32,950 nt of DNA from Acidobacteriota bacterium (lineage in GTDB: Bacteria; Acidobacteriota; Thermoanaerobaculia; Multivoradales; JAHEKO01). The DNA lies in assembly GCA_029263375.1 (NCBI GenBank), contig JAJCXP010000330.1:1-32950 (forward strand). Direction: 5' to 3'. The position numbers were made by a program, and so were the translations under genes. Below are positions 8,287-16,137 of this stretch, piece by piece. Under the pieces are notes generated by a model that saw nothing but the letters and a program-made list of their open reading frames with translations, was not told where the DNA came from and searched no databases. Position 1 is the stretch's first letter. Each line of letters starts with the position of its first letter.

Positions 8287-8430
8287 CTGGTCGAGGATCC
8301 GATCCCGGAGCGGTCGCCCAGGTCGACCAGAAAAATGGCGGATGCCGCCTAAAAAAAGGCGGCTCGGGCTCGCGGCGTGTGCAGGCCTCTCGCGGTTCCC
8401 GCGCGCCGGCCGAGACCTCGGGTCGCCCAG
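8287..8430 (-). promoter_or_regulatory. Candidate upstream activator sites for the sigma54 promoter
   Basis: GGTCGCCCAG occurs at 8312-8321 and 8421-8430. The related GGTCGACCAG abuts the first (8321-8330). CTGGTCGA (8287-8294) is the exact inverse of TCGACCAG (8323-8330). These lie about 72-115 and 206-215 bases upstream of the predicted sigma54 start, the usual range for enhancer-binding proteins. In a GC-rich sequence some such matches arise by chance. Confidence 0.3.
8331..8363 (-). terminator. Overlapping hairpins, terminator-like, between activator and cyclase genes
   Basis: Read on the minus strand, GCCGCCT (8363-8357) can pair with AGGCGGC (8350-8344) around six T. Alternatively GGCGG (8349-8345) pairs with CCGCC (8341-8337) and is followed directly by ATTTTT (8336-8331), which is intrinsic-terminator form. 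The two stems share bases and cannot coexist. The second would stop read-through from the activator gene ahead of the sigma54 promoter. Confidence 0.45.
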
Positions 8431-8463
8431 TGCTGAGCCTGCCGGCCGGGCTCGTCACACGGA

Positions 8464-11400
8464 TCAAGGGCTGGCCGAGAGTTGCGCCAGCCTCCCCCGA
8501 TAGGTGGGCGGCGTCACGCCGAGCAGGCCGGAGCCGGTTCGGGTGTCGCTCGGGACCCGGTTGATGATCTCCTCGAGCAGTATCCTCTCGGCTTCGATCA
8601 GGAGGTCTTTGTCGGTGTCGCCGTCGGCGCGCACGATCTCGCTGAGCACGGCGCGCACTTCCGCCCAGGTGCCGGAGCGCGGAGACAGGCCGGCGCGCGC
8701 CTGGTCGGAGGCGCGGTTGAGCCGTCGGCGGAAGGTGGTTTCCGGAATGCCGACCAGCGCCGCGCCGCGACGAGCTATGCCATCGGAAGCCGCCTGGGCC
8801 TCCAAGATCAGGTCGTCGCTCAGCCACTTGCCGAGCGGCAGGGTCGTTCGGGAGATGCCGCCGATCGCGAGATCGATCTCTCTTCCCAGGAAATCGCGCA
8901 GTTGCGCCCAGGCTTGATCCGGGTCGGGCAGCGCGGGGTCGATCGGCATGGCTCCATGGCCGCCGAAGTACCCGCCGTTTGAGGCCGCCGGTATGACCGG
9001 CTGGACCGCGACGTGCTGTGCCGTCGATGCGAACGCCTGCTGGGGTGGCTGCGCTCCGGTCGTCGGCAGCATCAGATCCTGTGTGCCGACCTCGTCCGCT
9101 TCGCACAGGATGACCGCCTGCATCAGGCGGTTCTGCAGCTCGCGGACATTTCCCGGCCACGGGTAGGAGATCAGCATCTGCTCGGCCTCGGGGGTGATCC
9201 GGTGGACGTTCTTCTGATACTGGACCGAGAACGTCTCGACGAAGTGCCGCGCCAGGTGCAGAACGTCGTCGGGTCGCTGGCGCAGCGGTGGCACCTCGAG
9301 TCGCACCACGTTCAGTCGGTAGTAGAGATCCTCGCGGAAGCGGCCGTCCTTGACCTCGCTGGCGAGGTCGCGATTGGTCGCCGCCAGGATGCGCACGTCG
9401 ACGCGCTTGGTGCGCGTGCTGCCGACGATGGTGAACTGCTTCTCCTGCACGAAGCGCAGGAGCTTGCTCTGGACCTCGAGCGGCAGCTCGCCGATCTCGT
9501 CCAGCAGGACCGTACCGCCGTCAGCTTCGGCGAGGCGGCCGACCCGCCGTCCCTGAGCGCCGGTGTAGGCGCCCTTTTCGTGGCCGAACAGCTCGCTCTC
9601 CATCAGGGTGGTCGCGATGGCGCCGCAGTCGACGATCACCAGAGGTAGATGGCGGCGCGGACTGAGCTCGTGGACGGTGCGCGCCAGGAGCTCTTTGCCG
9701 GTGCCGCTCTCGCCGGTGATCAGGACGGTGGCGTCGGTCGGTGCGACGCGGCGCGCAGTGGCCACGACCTGCTCGACCTGGGAGGACCGGTAGACCAGCT
9801 TGGACTGCCGCAGGGCCTGGCGCAGCTCGTTGAGCTCCGCCTTGAGCTGCTTCTTCTCGCCCTCCTGGCGGCGGCGATCCATCTCGGCCAGGCGTGCCCG
9901 GTCGAGGGCCACCGCCAACTGCGAGGCGAGCGCCTTGAGAAAGATCAGATCCGAGGACTCGAGCTCGAGCGCGTCCCGCCGTCCGTCCAGGAACAGGCAG
10001 CCGAGGCTCCGGTCGCTCGAGGTGAGCGGCAGTACGCAACAGACCCGATCCTCGGAGTCGGAGTCGGTCGTCGAGGGCTTGGTGTAGTGCTCCTCACCGA
10101 CCTCGCCCGCCGCCGCCGCCATGCGGATGCGCTCGGAAAGCTGGGGTCCGACTTCGACGGTCTCAATGCGACGCTGCTGGCTGGTCGGCTCGACCAGGCG
10201 GGTGAGCCCGTGCACCAGAGTCAGCTCGCCGTCGTCGTCGCGCGTGAACAGCCCCGCGCGCTCCGGCTTGAACGCCGAGTAGATCCGGTCGACCGCGGCG
10301 CTCGCGAGCCCCTCGAAGTCCCGGTGAACCGAGATCACGTCGAGGGCGTCGGAGAGCAGGACCATGTTGCGATAGTCCTTCGCCATGTTGCCGGTGAAGA
10401 TGCCGCTCAAGCGGTCGAAGGCGCCGTTCTCGGCCTCCACCGAGCCCTGCTCCCACTCGGCGATGCAGCCGCCTCCGTGTCGTTTGGCGGTGTTGAGCGC
10501 CTGGTCGGCGCGCCGGATCAGATCGAGCGCGTTCTCTTCTTCGGCCGCCTGCAGGTCGAAGGTCACGCTGCCGATGCTGAACCCGAGGCGAACCGCGCCA
10601 TCGAGGTACGAGCCCTCGGCCAGATTCTTGAGGATCTTCTCGGCGATCAGTCGTACCTCTTCGGCCGGGGCGCCGAGCAGCACCACCGAGAAGATCACGC
10701 TGCCGTAGCGGGAGACCGTGTCGGTGGTTCGCACCGCGCCGCGGATACGAGCGCTGATCTCGCTGACCACCCGGTCGCCCGCCTCGCGGCCGAAGTTCTC
10801 GTTGACGGCAGCGAAGTCGTCAGGGTTGACCATGAGGAGCGAGAGCGGCCGACTCTTCCTGCGCGACTTCTCGAGCTCCTCGGTGAGGATCGCCTGGAAG
10901 CCGGCGCGATCGGGCAGGCCGGTGAGGGGGTCCTTGAAGACCGAAGCGACCTGACTGGTGTGACTCGCCAGCGCGCCACCGACGGCGAACAGCCAGTTCC
11001 ACCACGCCTGGGCCTCGGTGGTCGCCAGCTTGGCCGGCAGGTGGCGCTTGCTCAGCCGGTCGAGCGCCTCCTCACCCGGCTTGAAGCGCAGGCCCAGCCA
11101 GGCGGCCGGGGCGCGTGCGGTTTCGGGATTGTCGCTATGGCGCCGCGAATGTTCGGTGGCCTCGCTCCAGAGATATTCGACCGAGGGCAGGGCGATCAGA
11201 ACCCCTTCCGATTCCGAGGCCTGCAACGCCTCCGGGCCGCCGACACCGTTGAGCATGCGCGTGTTGCGCTGCTTGTCCGCTCGCGCCAGAAATCCCAGCG
11301 CGGAGTCGAGGTCGGCCAGCTCGCCGAGCGGCGGCTGGGAGCCCTTGTGGATGAGGATCGGGTCGGAGAGTCCGCTCAGCGGCGCGGGGACGAACAGCGT

Positions 11401-11472
11401 CACCGAGCCGGCGCCCGAGAGGTCTCGGATGCCTTTGACGTAGGAGCCCAGCAGTTCGGAAGCTTCGATCAT
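8464..11472 (-). CDS. Sigma54-dependent activator with degenerate GGDEF, GAF, AAA+ and two Fis-like HTH domains
   Basis: 1002 residues. The N-terminal ~165 residues are unassigned. A GGDEF-family domain covers about 170-335 ([12 protein letters not shown] to [16 protein letters not shown]). Its catalytic motif has become GSVIF (257-261), but RTTD (248-251) keeps the exact spacing of the c-di-GMP inhibitory site. A GAF domain lies at about 375-540, then a short coiled coil. The AAA+ domain has Walker A GESGTGKE (587-594), GAYTGA (634-639; the sigma54-contact loop GAFTGA with Phe to Tyr) and Walker [12 protein letters not shown]. Two HTH segments end the protein, at about 901-922 ([16 protein letters not shown]) and 978-998 ([16 protein letters not shown]). 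It should open sigma54 promoters by ATP hydrolysis; c-di-GMP control is inferred. ATG chosen for its GGAGAGG site. Confidence 0.92.
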   Translation of the reverse strand: MIEASELLGSYVKGIRDLSGAGSVTLFVPAPLSGLSDPILIHKGSQPPLGELADLDSALGFLARADKQRNTRMLNGVGGPEALQASESEGVLIALPSVEYLWSEATEHSRRHSDNPETARAPAAWLGLRFKPGEEALDRLSKRHLPAKLATTEAQAWWNWLFAVGGALASHTSQVASVFKDPLTGLPDRAGFQAILTEELEKSRRKSRPLSLLMVNPDDFAAVNENFGREAGDRVVSEISARIRGAVRTTDTVSRYGSVIFSVVLLGAPAEEVRLIAEKILKNLAEGSYLDGAVRLGFSIGSVTFDLQAAEEENALDLIRRADQALNTAKRHGGGCIAEWEQGSVEAENGAFDRLSGIFTGNMAKDYRNMVLLSDALDVISVHRDFEGLASAAVDRIYSAFKPERAGLFTRDDDGELTLVHGLTRLVEPTSQQRRIETVEVGPQLSERIRMAAAAGEVGEEHYTKPSTTDSDSEDRVCCVLPLTSSDRSLGCLFLDGRRDALELESSDLIFLKALASQLAVALDRARLAEMDRRRQEGEKKQLKAELNELRQALRQSKLVYRSSQVEQVVATARRVAPTDATVLITGESGTGKELLARTVHELSPRRHLPLVIVDCGAIATTLMESELFGHEKGAYTGAQGRRVGRLAEADGGTVLLDEIGELPLEVQSKLLRFVQEKQFTIVGSTRTKRVDVRILAATNRDLASEVKDGRFREDLYYRLNVVRLEVPPLRQRPDDVLHLARHFVETFSVQYQKNVHRITPEAEQMLISYPWPGNVRELQNRLMQAVILCEADEVGTQDLMLPTTGAQPPQQAFASTAQHVAVQPVIPAASNGGYFGGHGAMPIDPALPDPDQAWAQLRDFLGREIDLAIGGISRTTLPLGKWLSDDLILEAQAASDGIARRGAALVGIPETTFRRRLNRASDQARAGLSPRSGTWAEVRAVLSEIVRADGDTDKDLLIEAERILLEEIINRVPSDTRTGSGLLGVTPPTYRGRLAQLSASP

Positions 11473-11626
11473 TCACCTCTCCGGCGTCGGGAAAGGCTTC
11501 CGCACTCCGGAACGGAAGATCTCTCGGTGGCGCGTGCTGGCCTCCCGACGCTCGAGCCGATCGTAGCTACTCCTCCCGAGTCCGTCTGTGAAACATTCCC
11601 CAGCCGCCGCGCGTACTCTCAAGTGA

Positions 11627-11652
11627 AATCGACAGTCTCTTTCGAGTCGATT
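11627..11652. promoter_or_regulatory. Inverted repeat before the RND efflux operon
   Basis: AATCGAC (11627-11633) and GTCGATT (11646-11652) are perfect inverted half-sites with a 12-base spacer. They end 20 bases before the ATG of the membrane-fusion gene, in the 200-base divergent gap with the activator gene. The place suits an operator for a repressor of the pump; no such regulator gene is in the window. No sigma54 site is seen in this gap. Confidence 0.35.
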
Positions 11653-11672
11653 CCGAGCGAGGAGAACGCGAG

Positions 11673-12863
11673 ATGGACACTTCAATACGAAATCAGGAAC
11701 CCAAGAACCCACGCCGTCGCTGGACGCGAGTACTTTCGATCGTCGGCGGTCTGGCGATCCTGGTGATCGGTGTCCTGGCGGTCATGAACCTGAGCGCTTC
11801 GGATGCCAACGGCGCGCCCGCCGAGGATGCCGGAGAGGCGACGACCGACGCCGAGGGCAAGAAGGCCAAGGGCGAAGAAGGCGAGGAGAAGAAGGCCCCG
11901 GTGCCGGTAGAGGTGAGCGAGATCGCGAGCGGTACCGTCTCGGCCTACATCACCTCGACCGCCAATCTGGTCGCCGAGAACGAGGTCAAGATCCTCAGCG
12001 AAGTCGAAGGTCGTGTGTCGCGCCTCTATGTAGAGGAGGGCGACTACGTTGCGCAGGGCAAGATCCTCGCCACGCTGGCGAATGACGATCAGAAGATCGC
12101 CGTCACCAAGACCGAGCTCAAGGAGAGCAATGCCCGCATGGCGTTCGAGCGCGGCGAGGGGCTGATGGGCAAGGAGCTGATCAGCCGCGAGCAGTTCGAC
12201 AAGTTCAAGATGGATCACGAGATCGCCCAGCAGGAGCTCGCCGAGTCGCGCTGGGCACTCGAGAAGACGACCATCAGGTCGCCGTTCAGCGGGCGTATCA
12301 GCGCGCGCATGACCCAGGTCGGTCAGCACATCCGGCCCGGCGACGAGATGTTCCAGGTGACCGATTTCGATCCGCTGGTGGCGCGCATCTTCCTGCCCGA
12401 GCGCGACGTGCTCGGGCTCGAGGTGGGACGCGCGGTGCGCATCGACATGAATGCCGACGCGTCCATGCGGTTCTCGGGTCGCATTCGCCAGATCAGCCCG
12501 GTCGTCGACACGGCGACCGGCACCGTCAAGGTGACGATCGAATCGGTCGAGCCGCCGAAGGGCGTCCGCCCCGGTAGCTTCGTGACGGTGAACATCGTTC
12601 GCCAGACCCGCGAGGACACCCTGCTGCTGCCCCGCGGGGCGGTCCTACGCGAGCTCCAGTCGGCCCACGTCTTCGTAGAGGCCGAGGGCCAGGCGACCAA
12701 GCGCGAGATCCGACTCGGACTCGAGGAGGGTGACTTCGTCGAAGCGCTCTCCGGAGTCGAGGCCGGCGAGCGAGTGATCGTGGCCGGTCAGGGCGGTCTC
12801 AAGGACGGCTCACCGGTGAAGGTCCTCGTGGCCGCAACCACCGACGCGGAGAGCGTCGGATAA
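11673..12863 (+). CDS. RND efflux periplasmic adaptor (membrane-fusion protein)
   Basis: 396 residues. An N-terminal membrane anchor lies at about 20-42, without a lipobox. It is followed by an unusually long Glu/Lys/Ala-rich charged linker (about 48-80). The biotinyl-lipoyl halves flank a helical hairpin: ENEVKILSEVEGRVSRLYVEEGDYVAQG, split here as EGRVSRLYV and EGDYVAQG, then the hairpin (about 130-190), then TTIRSPFSGRISARM. Beta-barrel and membrane-proximal domains complete the protein (RPGSFVTVNIV, PRGAVL, GERVIVAGQGGLKDG). It would link the inner-membrane permeases to an outer-membrane channel. A GGAG ribosome site fits the ATG. The first permease gene starts 13 bases after the stop, with its own AAGGCGG, so the three genes form an operon. 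Confidence 0.92.
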   Translation: MDTSIRNQEPKNPRRRWTRVLSIVGGLAILVIGVLAVMNLSASDANGAPAEDAGEATTDAEGKKAKGEEGEEKKAPVPVEVSEIASGTVSAYITSTANLVAENEVKILSEVEGRVSRLYVEEGDYVAQGKILATLANDDQKIAVTKTELKESNARMAFERGEGLMGKELISREQFDKFKMDHEIAQQELAESRWALEKTTIRSPFSGRISARMTQVGQHIRPGDEMFQVTDFDPLVARIFLPERDVLGLEVGRAVRIDMNADASMRFSGRIRQISPVVDTATGTVKVTIESVEPPKGVRPGSFVTVNIVRQTREDTLLLPRGAVLRELQSAHVFVEAEGQATKREIRLGLEEGDFVEALSGVEAGERVIVAGQGGLKDGSPVKVLVAATTDAESVG

Positions 12864-12876
12864 CAAGGCGGAACAA

Positions 12877-15800
12877 ATGCGTTTGATCGAGTTTTCTCTA
12901 CGCCGTCGAGTCACGATCTCGATGGTGGCGGTGGCGCTCGTCCTGTTCGGGATGGTTGCCTTCAGCCGACTGTCCATCAACCTGCTGCCCGATCTCTCCT
13001 ATCCCAGCCTCACGGTCGAGACCAAGCTCGACGGCGCGGCGCCGGGCGAGGTCGAGGTCCTGCTGTCGCGGCCGATCGAAGAGGTGGTCGGCACGGTAGC
13101 CGGGGTGAAGCGACTGACCTCGGTCTCGCGGCCGGGGCTCTCGCAGGTAACTCTCGAGTTCACCTGGGGCCGCGAGATGGACTTCGCGGCGCTCGACGTG
13201 CGTCAGAAGCTCGACATGCTGCGACTACCGCGGGAAGCGACCAAGCCGTTGCTACTGCGCTTCGACCCTGCGAACGACCCGGTCATGCGTCTCTATCTGA
13301 CCGGCGGCGCCGATCTCTTCCAGCTCCGCTACGTGGCCGAGGAGGTGCTCAAGAAGGACCTCGAGTCGACCGAGGGTGTGGCGGCGATCAAGGTCAACGG
13401 CGGCTTCGAGGAGGAGATCCAGGTACGCGTCGACGAGGGCAAGCTGGCGCTGCTCGGTCTCGAGATCGGCGCGGTCAACGACAAGCTCCTGCGCGAGAAC
13501 GTCAACCAGGCGGGCGGCAGTCTCTATGAAGAAGAGGCGCGCTACCTGGTGCGCTCGAACAACGAGTTCGAGGATCTCGACGACATCATGGACACCGTGC
13601 TGTTCAGCGAGGCGGGCCGCAAGGTCAAAGTCTCCGATGTCGCCGCGGTGTCGCGCGGCAGCAAGAAGCGCGAGGTCATCAGTCGGTTCGGAGGCTCCGA
13701 GGCGGTCGAGCTCGCGCTCTACAAGGAGGGTGACGCCAACACGGTCAAGGTCTCAAGGGCCGTGCGCAACCGGCTCGAGAACATCAAGAAGGACCTTCCC
13801 GAAGGGATCGAGCTTGCAACTGGCGTGGATCAGTCGGAGTTCATCCGGGCGTCGATCGACGAAGTGTTGATGAACGCACTGCTCGGCGGCGGCATCGCCA
13901 TCCTGGTGCTCCTGTTCTTTCTGAAAGATCCCCGCAGCACGCTGATTATCGGCGTCTCGATCCCGATCTCGATCGTCGCGACCTTCTTCCTGATGTACCG
14001 GACCGGAACGACCCTCAACATCATGTCGCTCGGAGGTCTCGCGCTCGGCGTGGGCATGCTGGTCGACAACGCTATCGTCGTGCTGGAAGCGATTTACAAG
14101 CGTCGTGAGGCGGGCGCCTCGCCGTTCCAGGCGGCGCTCGACGGCGCCTCGGAGGTCGGTCGCGCGGTGGCGGCGTCGACCCTGACCACGGTTGCGGTCT
14201 TCCTGCCGGTGGTCTTTCTCGAGGGGATTGCCGCCCAGCTCTTCCGCGACATGGCGCTTACCGTGTCGTTCGCGCTACTCGCTTCGCTGGCGGTGGCGCT
14301 GACCCTCATCCCGATGATGGCGGCGATGATCGGCACCGGCGAGAACGCGGTCGCGGTGCTCGAGCGACGCCCCGGCGGTCGCGTTCGGCGCGCTTTCCGG
14401 TTCGCCCTGGTGACCATCCCGGGCTGGATCCTGTTCGGCCTGCGCTGGGTGCTGGGACTCGTCGGCCGCGGTCTGGCGCTCGTGGCGCGACCGTTCTCGG
14501 CCGTGTTCGACCGTCTCCTGGGTGGCGTGGCCGCGGCCTACCCGCGGATCCTGAAGGGCTCCCTGCGCGCCCGGCCGCTGGTGCTGGCCGTCGCCCTCCT
14601 GGCGTTTGCCGGCGCGGTCTGGATCGTGCCTCAGCTCGGGTTCGATCTGATTCCGAGCTTCTCCCAGGGCGAGTTCAGCTTCATGGTCGAGCTGCCCGAG
14701 GGCACGCCGCTCGAGGCGACCGACCGCTTTGTGGCCAGCGTCGAGTCGGTGCTCGAGGGCGACCAGCGGGTGGGATCGCTGTCGAGCATCGTCGGCGGGC
14801 GTGGGCTCTCGCTCACCAGCACCGGCACCGAGGGCGAGAACACGGCGCGCATCCAGGTGAAGATGGCGGAGGACGCCACGGTTGGGGACGAAGAGGCGGT
14901 TGCGGCGCTGTTGCGCGAGCGGCTCGATGCGTCGGGCCTGGCTGACTTCGAGTTCGAGCGACCGACCTTCTTCAGCTTCCGGACGCCGATCGAGGTCGAG
15001 GTCTACAGCGACAACCTCCCGGAGCTGCACGCCGTCGCCGCCAAGTTGCTGCCCGAGATCCAGACGATTCGCGGCCTGGTCGACGTGTCGTCGTCGGCGG
15101 AGCTCGGCAACCCTGAGCTGCAGATCAAGTTCGATCGCAATCAGCTGGCGCAACTGGGACTGAGCCTGGGCGACGTCGCCGAGACCATCCGCAACAAAGT
15201 ACAGGGCGAGGTCGCCACGCGGCTGACCGAGGGCGACCGTGAGATCGATATCGTCGTGCGCTCGGTCGAGATCGGCCGGGCGTCGGTTGAGAACGTCAAG
15301 GACTTCATCGTCGCCCAGCGCGGCAACGTGCCGATCTATCTCAAGTCGGTGGCCGAGGTGCGCCTGGTGGACGGTCCGAGCGAGATCCGGCGCATCGGTC
15401 AGCGCCGGGCCGCGGTTCTGGCCGGCAATCTGGCTGGTCGCGACATGGGTGCGGTGGCCGCCGACGTGCGGTCGCTGCTCGACGCTCAGAGCTTTCCGCT
15501 CGGCGTGACCACGACCCTCAGCGGCCAGGAGCAGGAGCGTGCCGAAGCGCAGAGATCGCTGCTGATGGCAATGGCGCTGGCGATCTTTCTGGTCTATCTG
15601 GTGATGGCGTCGCAGTTCGAGTCGTTCGTGCACCCGTTCGTCATCATCTTCACGCTGCCGCTCGGAGCGATCGGCGTCATCGGAGCGCTGATGGTGACCG
15701 GCCGAAGCGTCAACGTGGTGGCGATGATCGGCGCGGTGATGCTCGCCGGCATCGTAGTCAACAATGCGATCGTCCTGGTCGACGCGGTCAATCAACGGCG

Positions 15801-16137
15801 TCGATCGGGGATGCCCAAGCTCGAGGCGCTGATCGCCGCGGGCAGCGATCGACTACGCCCGATCCTGATGACCTCGGCGACCACCATTCTGGGTCTGCTG
15901 CCGATGGCGCTCGGCCTCGGCGAGGGTGCCGAGCTGCGGGCGCCGTTGGCGATCACCGTGATCGGCGGCCTGACCGTAGCGACGATCCTGACCCTGGTCG
16001 TGATCCCGGTGGTCTACTCGCTGGTCGATCGGCGGCTGGATGCGACCGTGACCGACGTCACCGAGAGCGCGAGCGCCACCGGTCCCGGGCCGAAGCCCGA
16101 GCCGGCGCTTCCCGGTCCCTTGCAGGAGGTGAGCTGA
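12877..16137 (+). CDS. RND-family efflux permease 1 (HAE1/AcrB type)
   Basis: 1086 residues, the usual length. The order is the standard RND duplication: TM1 at the N-terminus (VTISMVAVALVLFGMVAF), a large periplasmic porter loop, TM2-6 with GVGMLVDNAIVVLEAI, a second periplasmic loop and TM8-12 with GIVVNNAIVLVD. In TM4 only one acidic residue of the AcrB Asp-Asp pair is kept (Asp397-Asn398), and the AcrB TM10 Lys is Asn962. This variant relay is common among RND proteins outside the AcrB branch and does not mean the pump is dead. A long cytoplasmic/hydrophobic insert at about 490-560 separates the halves. It pumps amphiphilic compounds or lipids outward with proton flow; the substrate is unknown. 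Its TGA shares its A with the ATG of the next permease. Confidence 0.93.
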   Translation: MRLIEFSLRRRVTISMVAVALVLFGMVAFSRLSINLLPDLSYPSLTVETKLDGAAPGEVEVLLSRPIEEVVGTVAGVKRLTSVSRPGLSQVTLEFTWGREMDFAALDVRQKLDMLRLPREATKPLLLRFDPANDPVMRLYLTGGADLFQLRYVAEEVLKKDLESTEGVAAIKVNGGFEEEIQVRVDEGKLALLGLEIGAVNDKLLRENVNQAGGSLYEEEARYLVRSNNEFEDLDDIMDTVLFSEAGRKVKVSDVAAVSRGSKKREVISRFGGSEAVELALYKEGDANTVKVSRAVRNRLENIKKDLPEGIELATGVDQSEFIRASIDEVLMNALLGGGIAILVLLFFLKDPRSTLIIGVSIPISIVATFFLMYRTGTTLNIMSLGGLALGVGMLVDNAIVVLEAIYKRREAGASPFQAALDGASEVGRAVAASTLTTVAVFLPVVFLEGIAAQLFRDMALTVSFALLASLAVALTLIPMMAAMIGTGENAVAVLERRPGGRVRRAFRFALVTIPGWILFGLRWVLGLVGRGLALVARPFSAVFDRLLGGVAAAYPRILKGSLRARPLVLAVALLAFAGAVWIVPQLGFDLIPSFSQGEFSFMVELPEGTPLEATDRFVASVESVLEGDQRVGSLSSIVGGRGLSLTSTGTEGENTARIQVKMAEDATVGDEEAVAALLRERLDASGLADFEFERPTFFSFRTPIEVEVYSDNLPELHAVAAKLLPEIQTIRGLVDVSSSAELGNPELQIKFDRNQLAQLGLSLGDVAETIRNKVQGEVATRLTEGDREIDIVVRSVEIGRASVENVKDFIVAQRGNVPIYLKSVAEVRLVDGPSEIRRIGQRRAAVLAGNLAGRDMGAVAADVRSLLDAQSFPLGVTTTLSGQEQERAEAQRSLLMAMALAIFLVYLVMASQFESFVHPFVIIFTLPLGAIGVIGALMVTGRSVNVVAMIGAVMLAGIVVNNAIVLVDAVNQRRRSGMPKLEALIAAGSDRLRPILMTSATTILGLLPMALGLGEGAELRAPLAITVIGGLTVATILTLVVIPVVYSLVDRRLDATVTDVTESASATGPGPKPEPALPGPLQEVS

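Noticed and set aside
8178-8463. c-di-GMP riboswitch (GEMM) ahead of the cyclase gene
   Set aside because: I compared the minus strand with the conserved GEMM core and found no match.
9649-15795. Long open frames opposite the activator gene and the first RND permease (e.g. 9649-11766 +, 14275-15795 -)
   Set aside because: They mirror well-supported genes, and their translations are repetitive Arg/Val/Glu-rich antisense products typical of GC-rich DNA.
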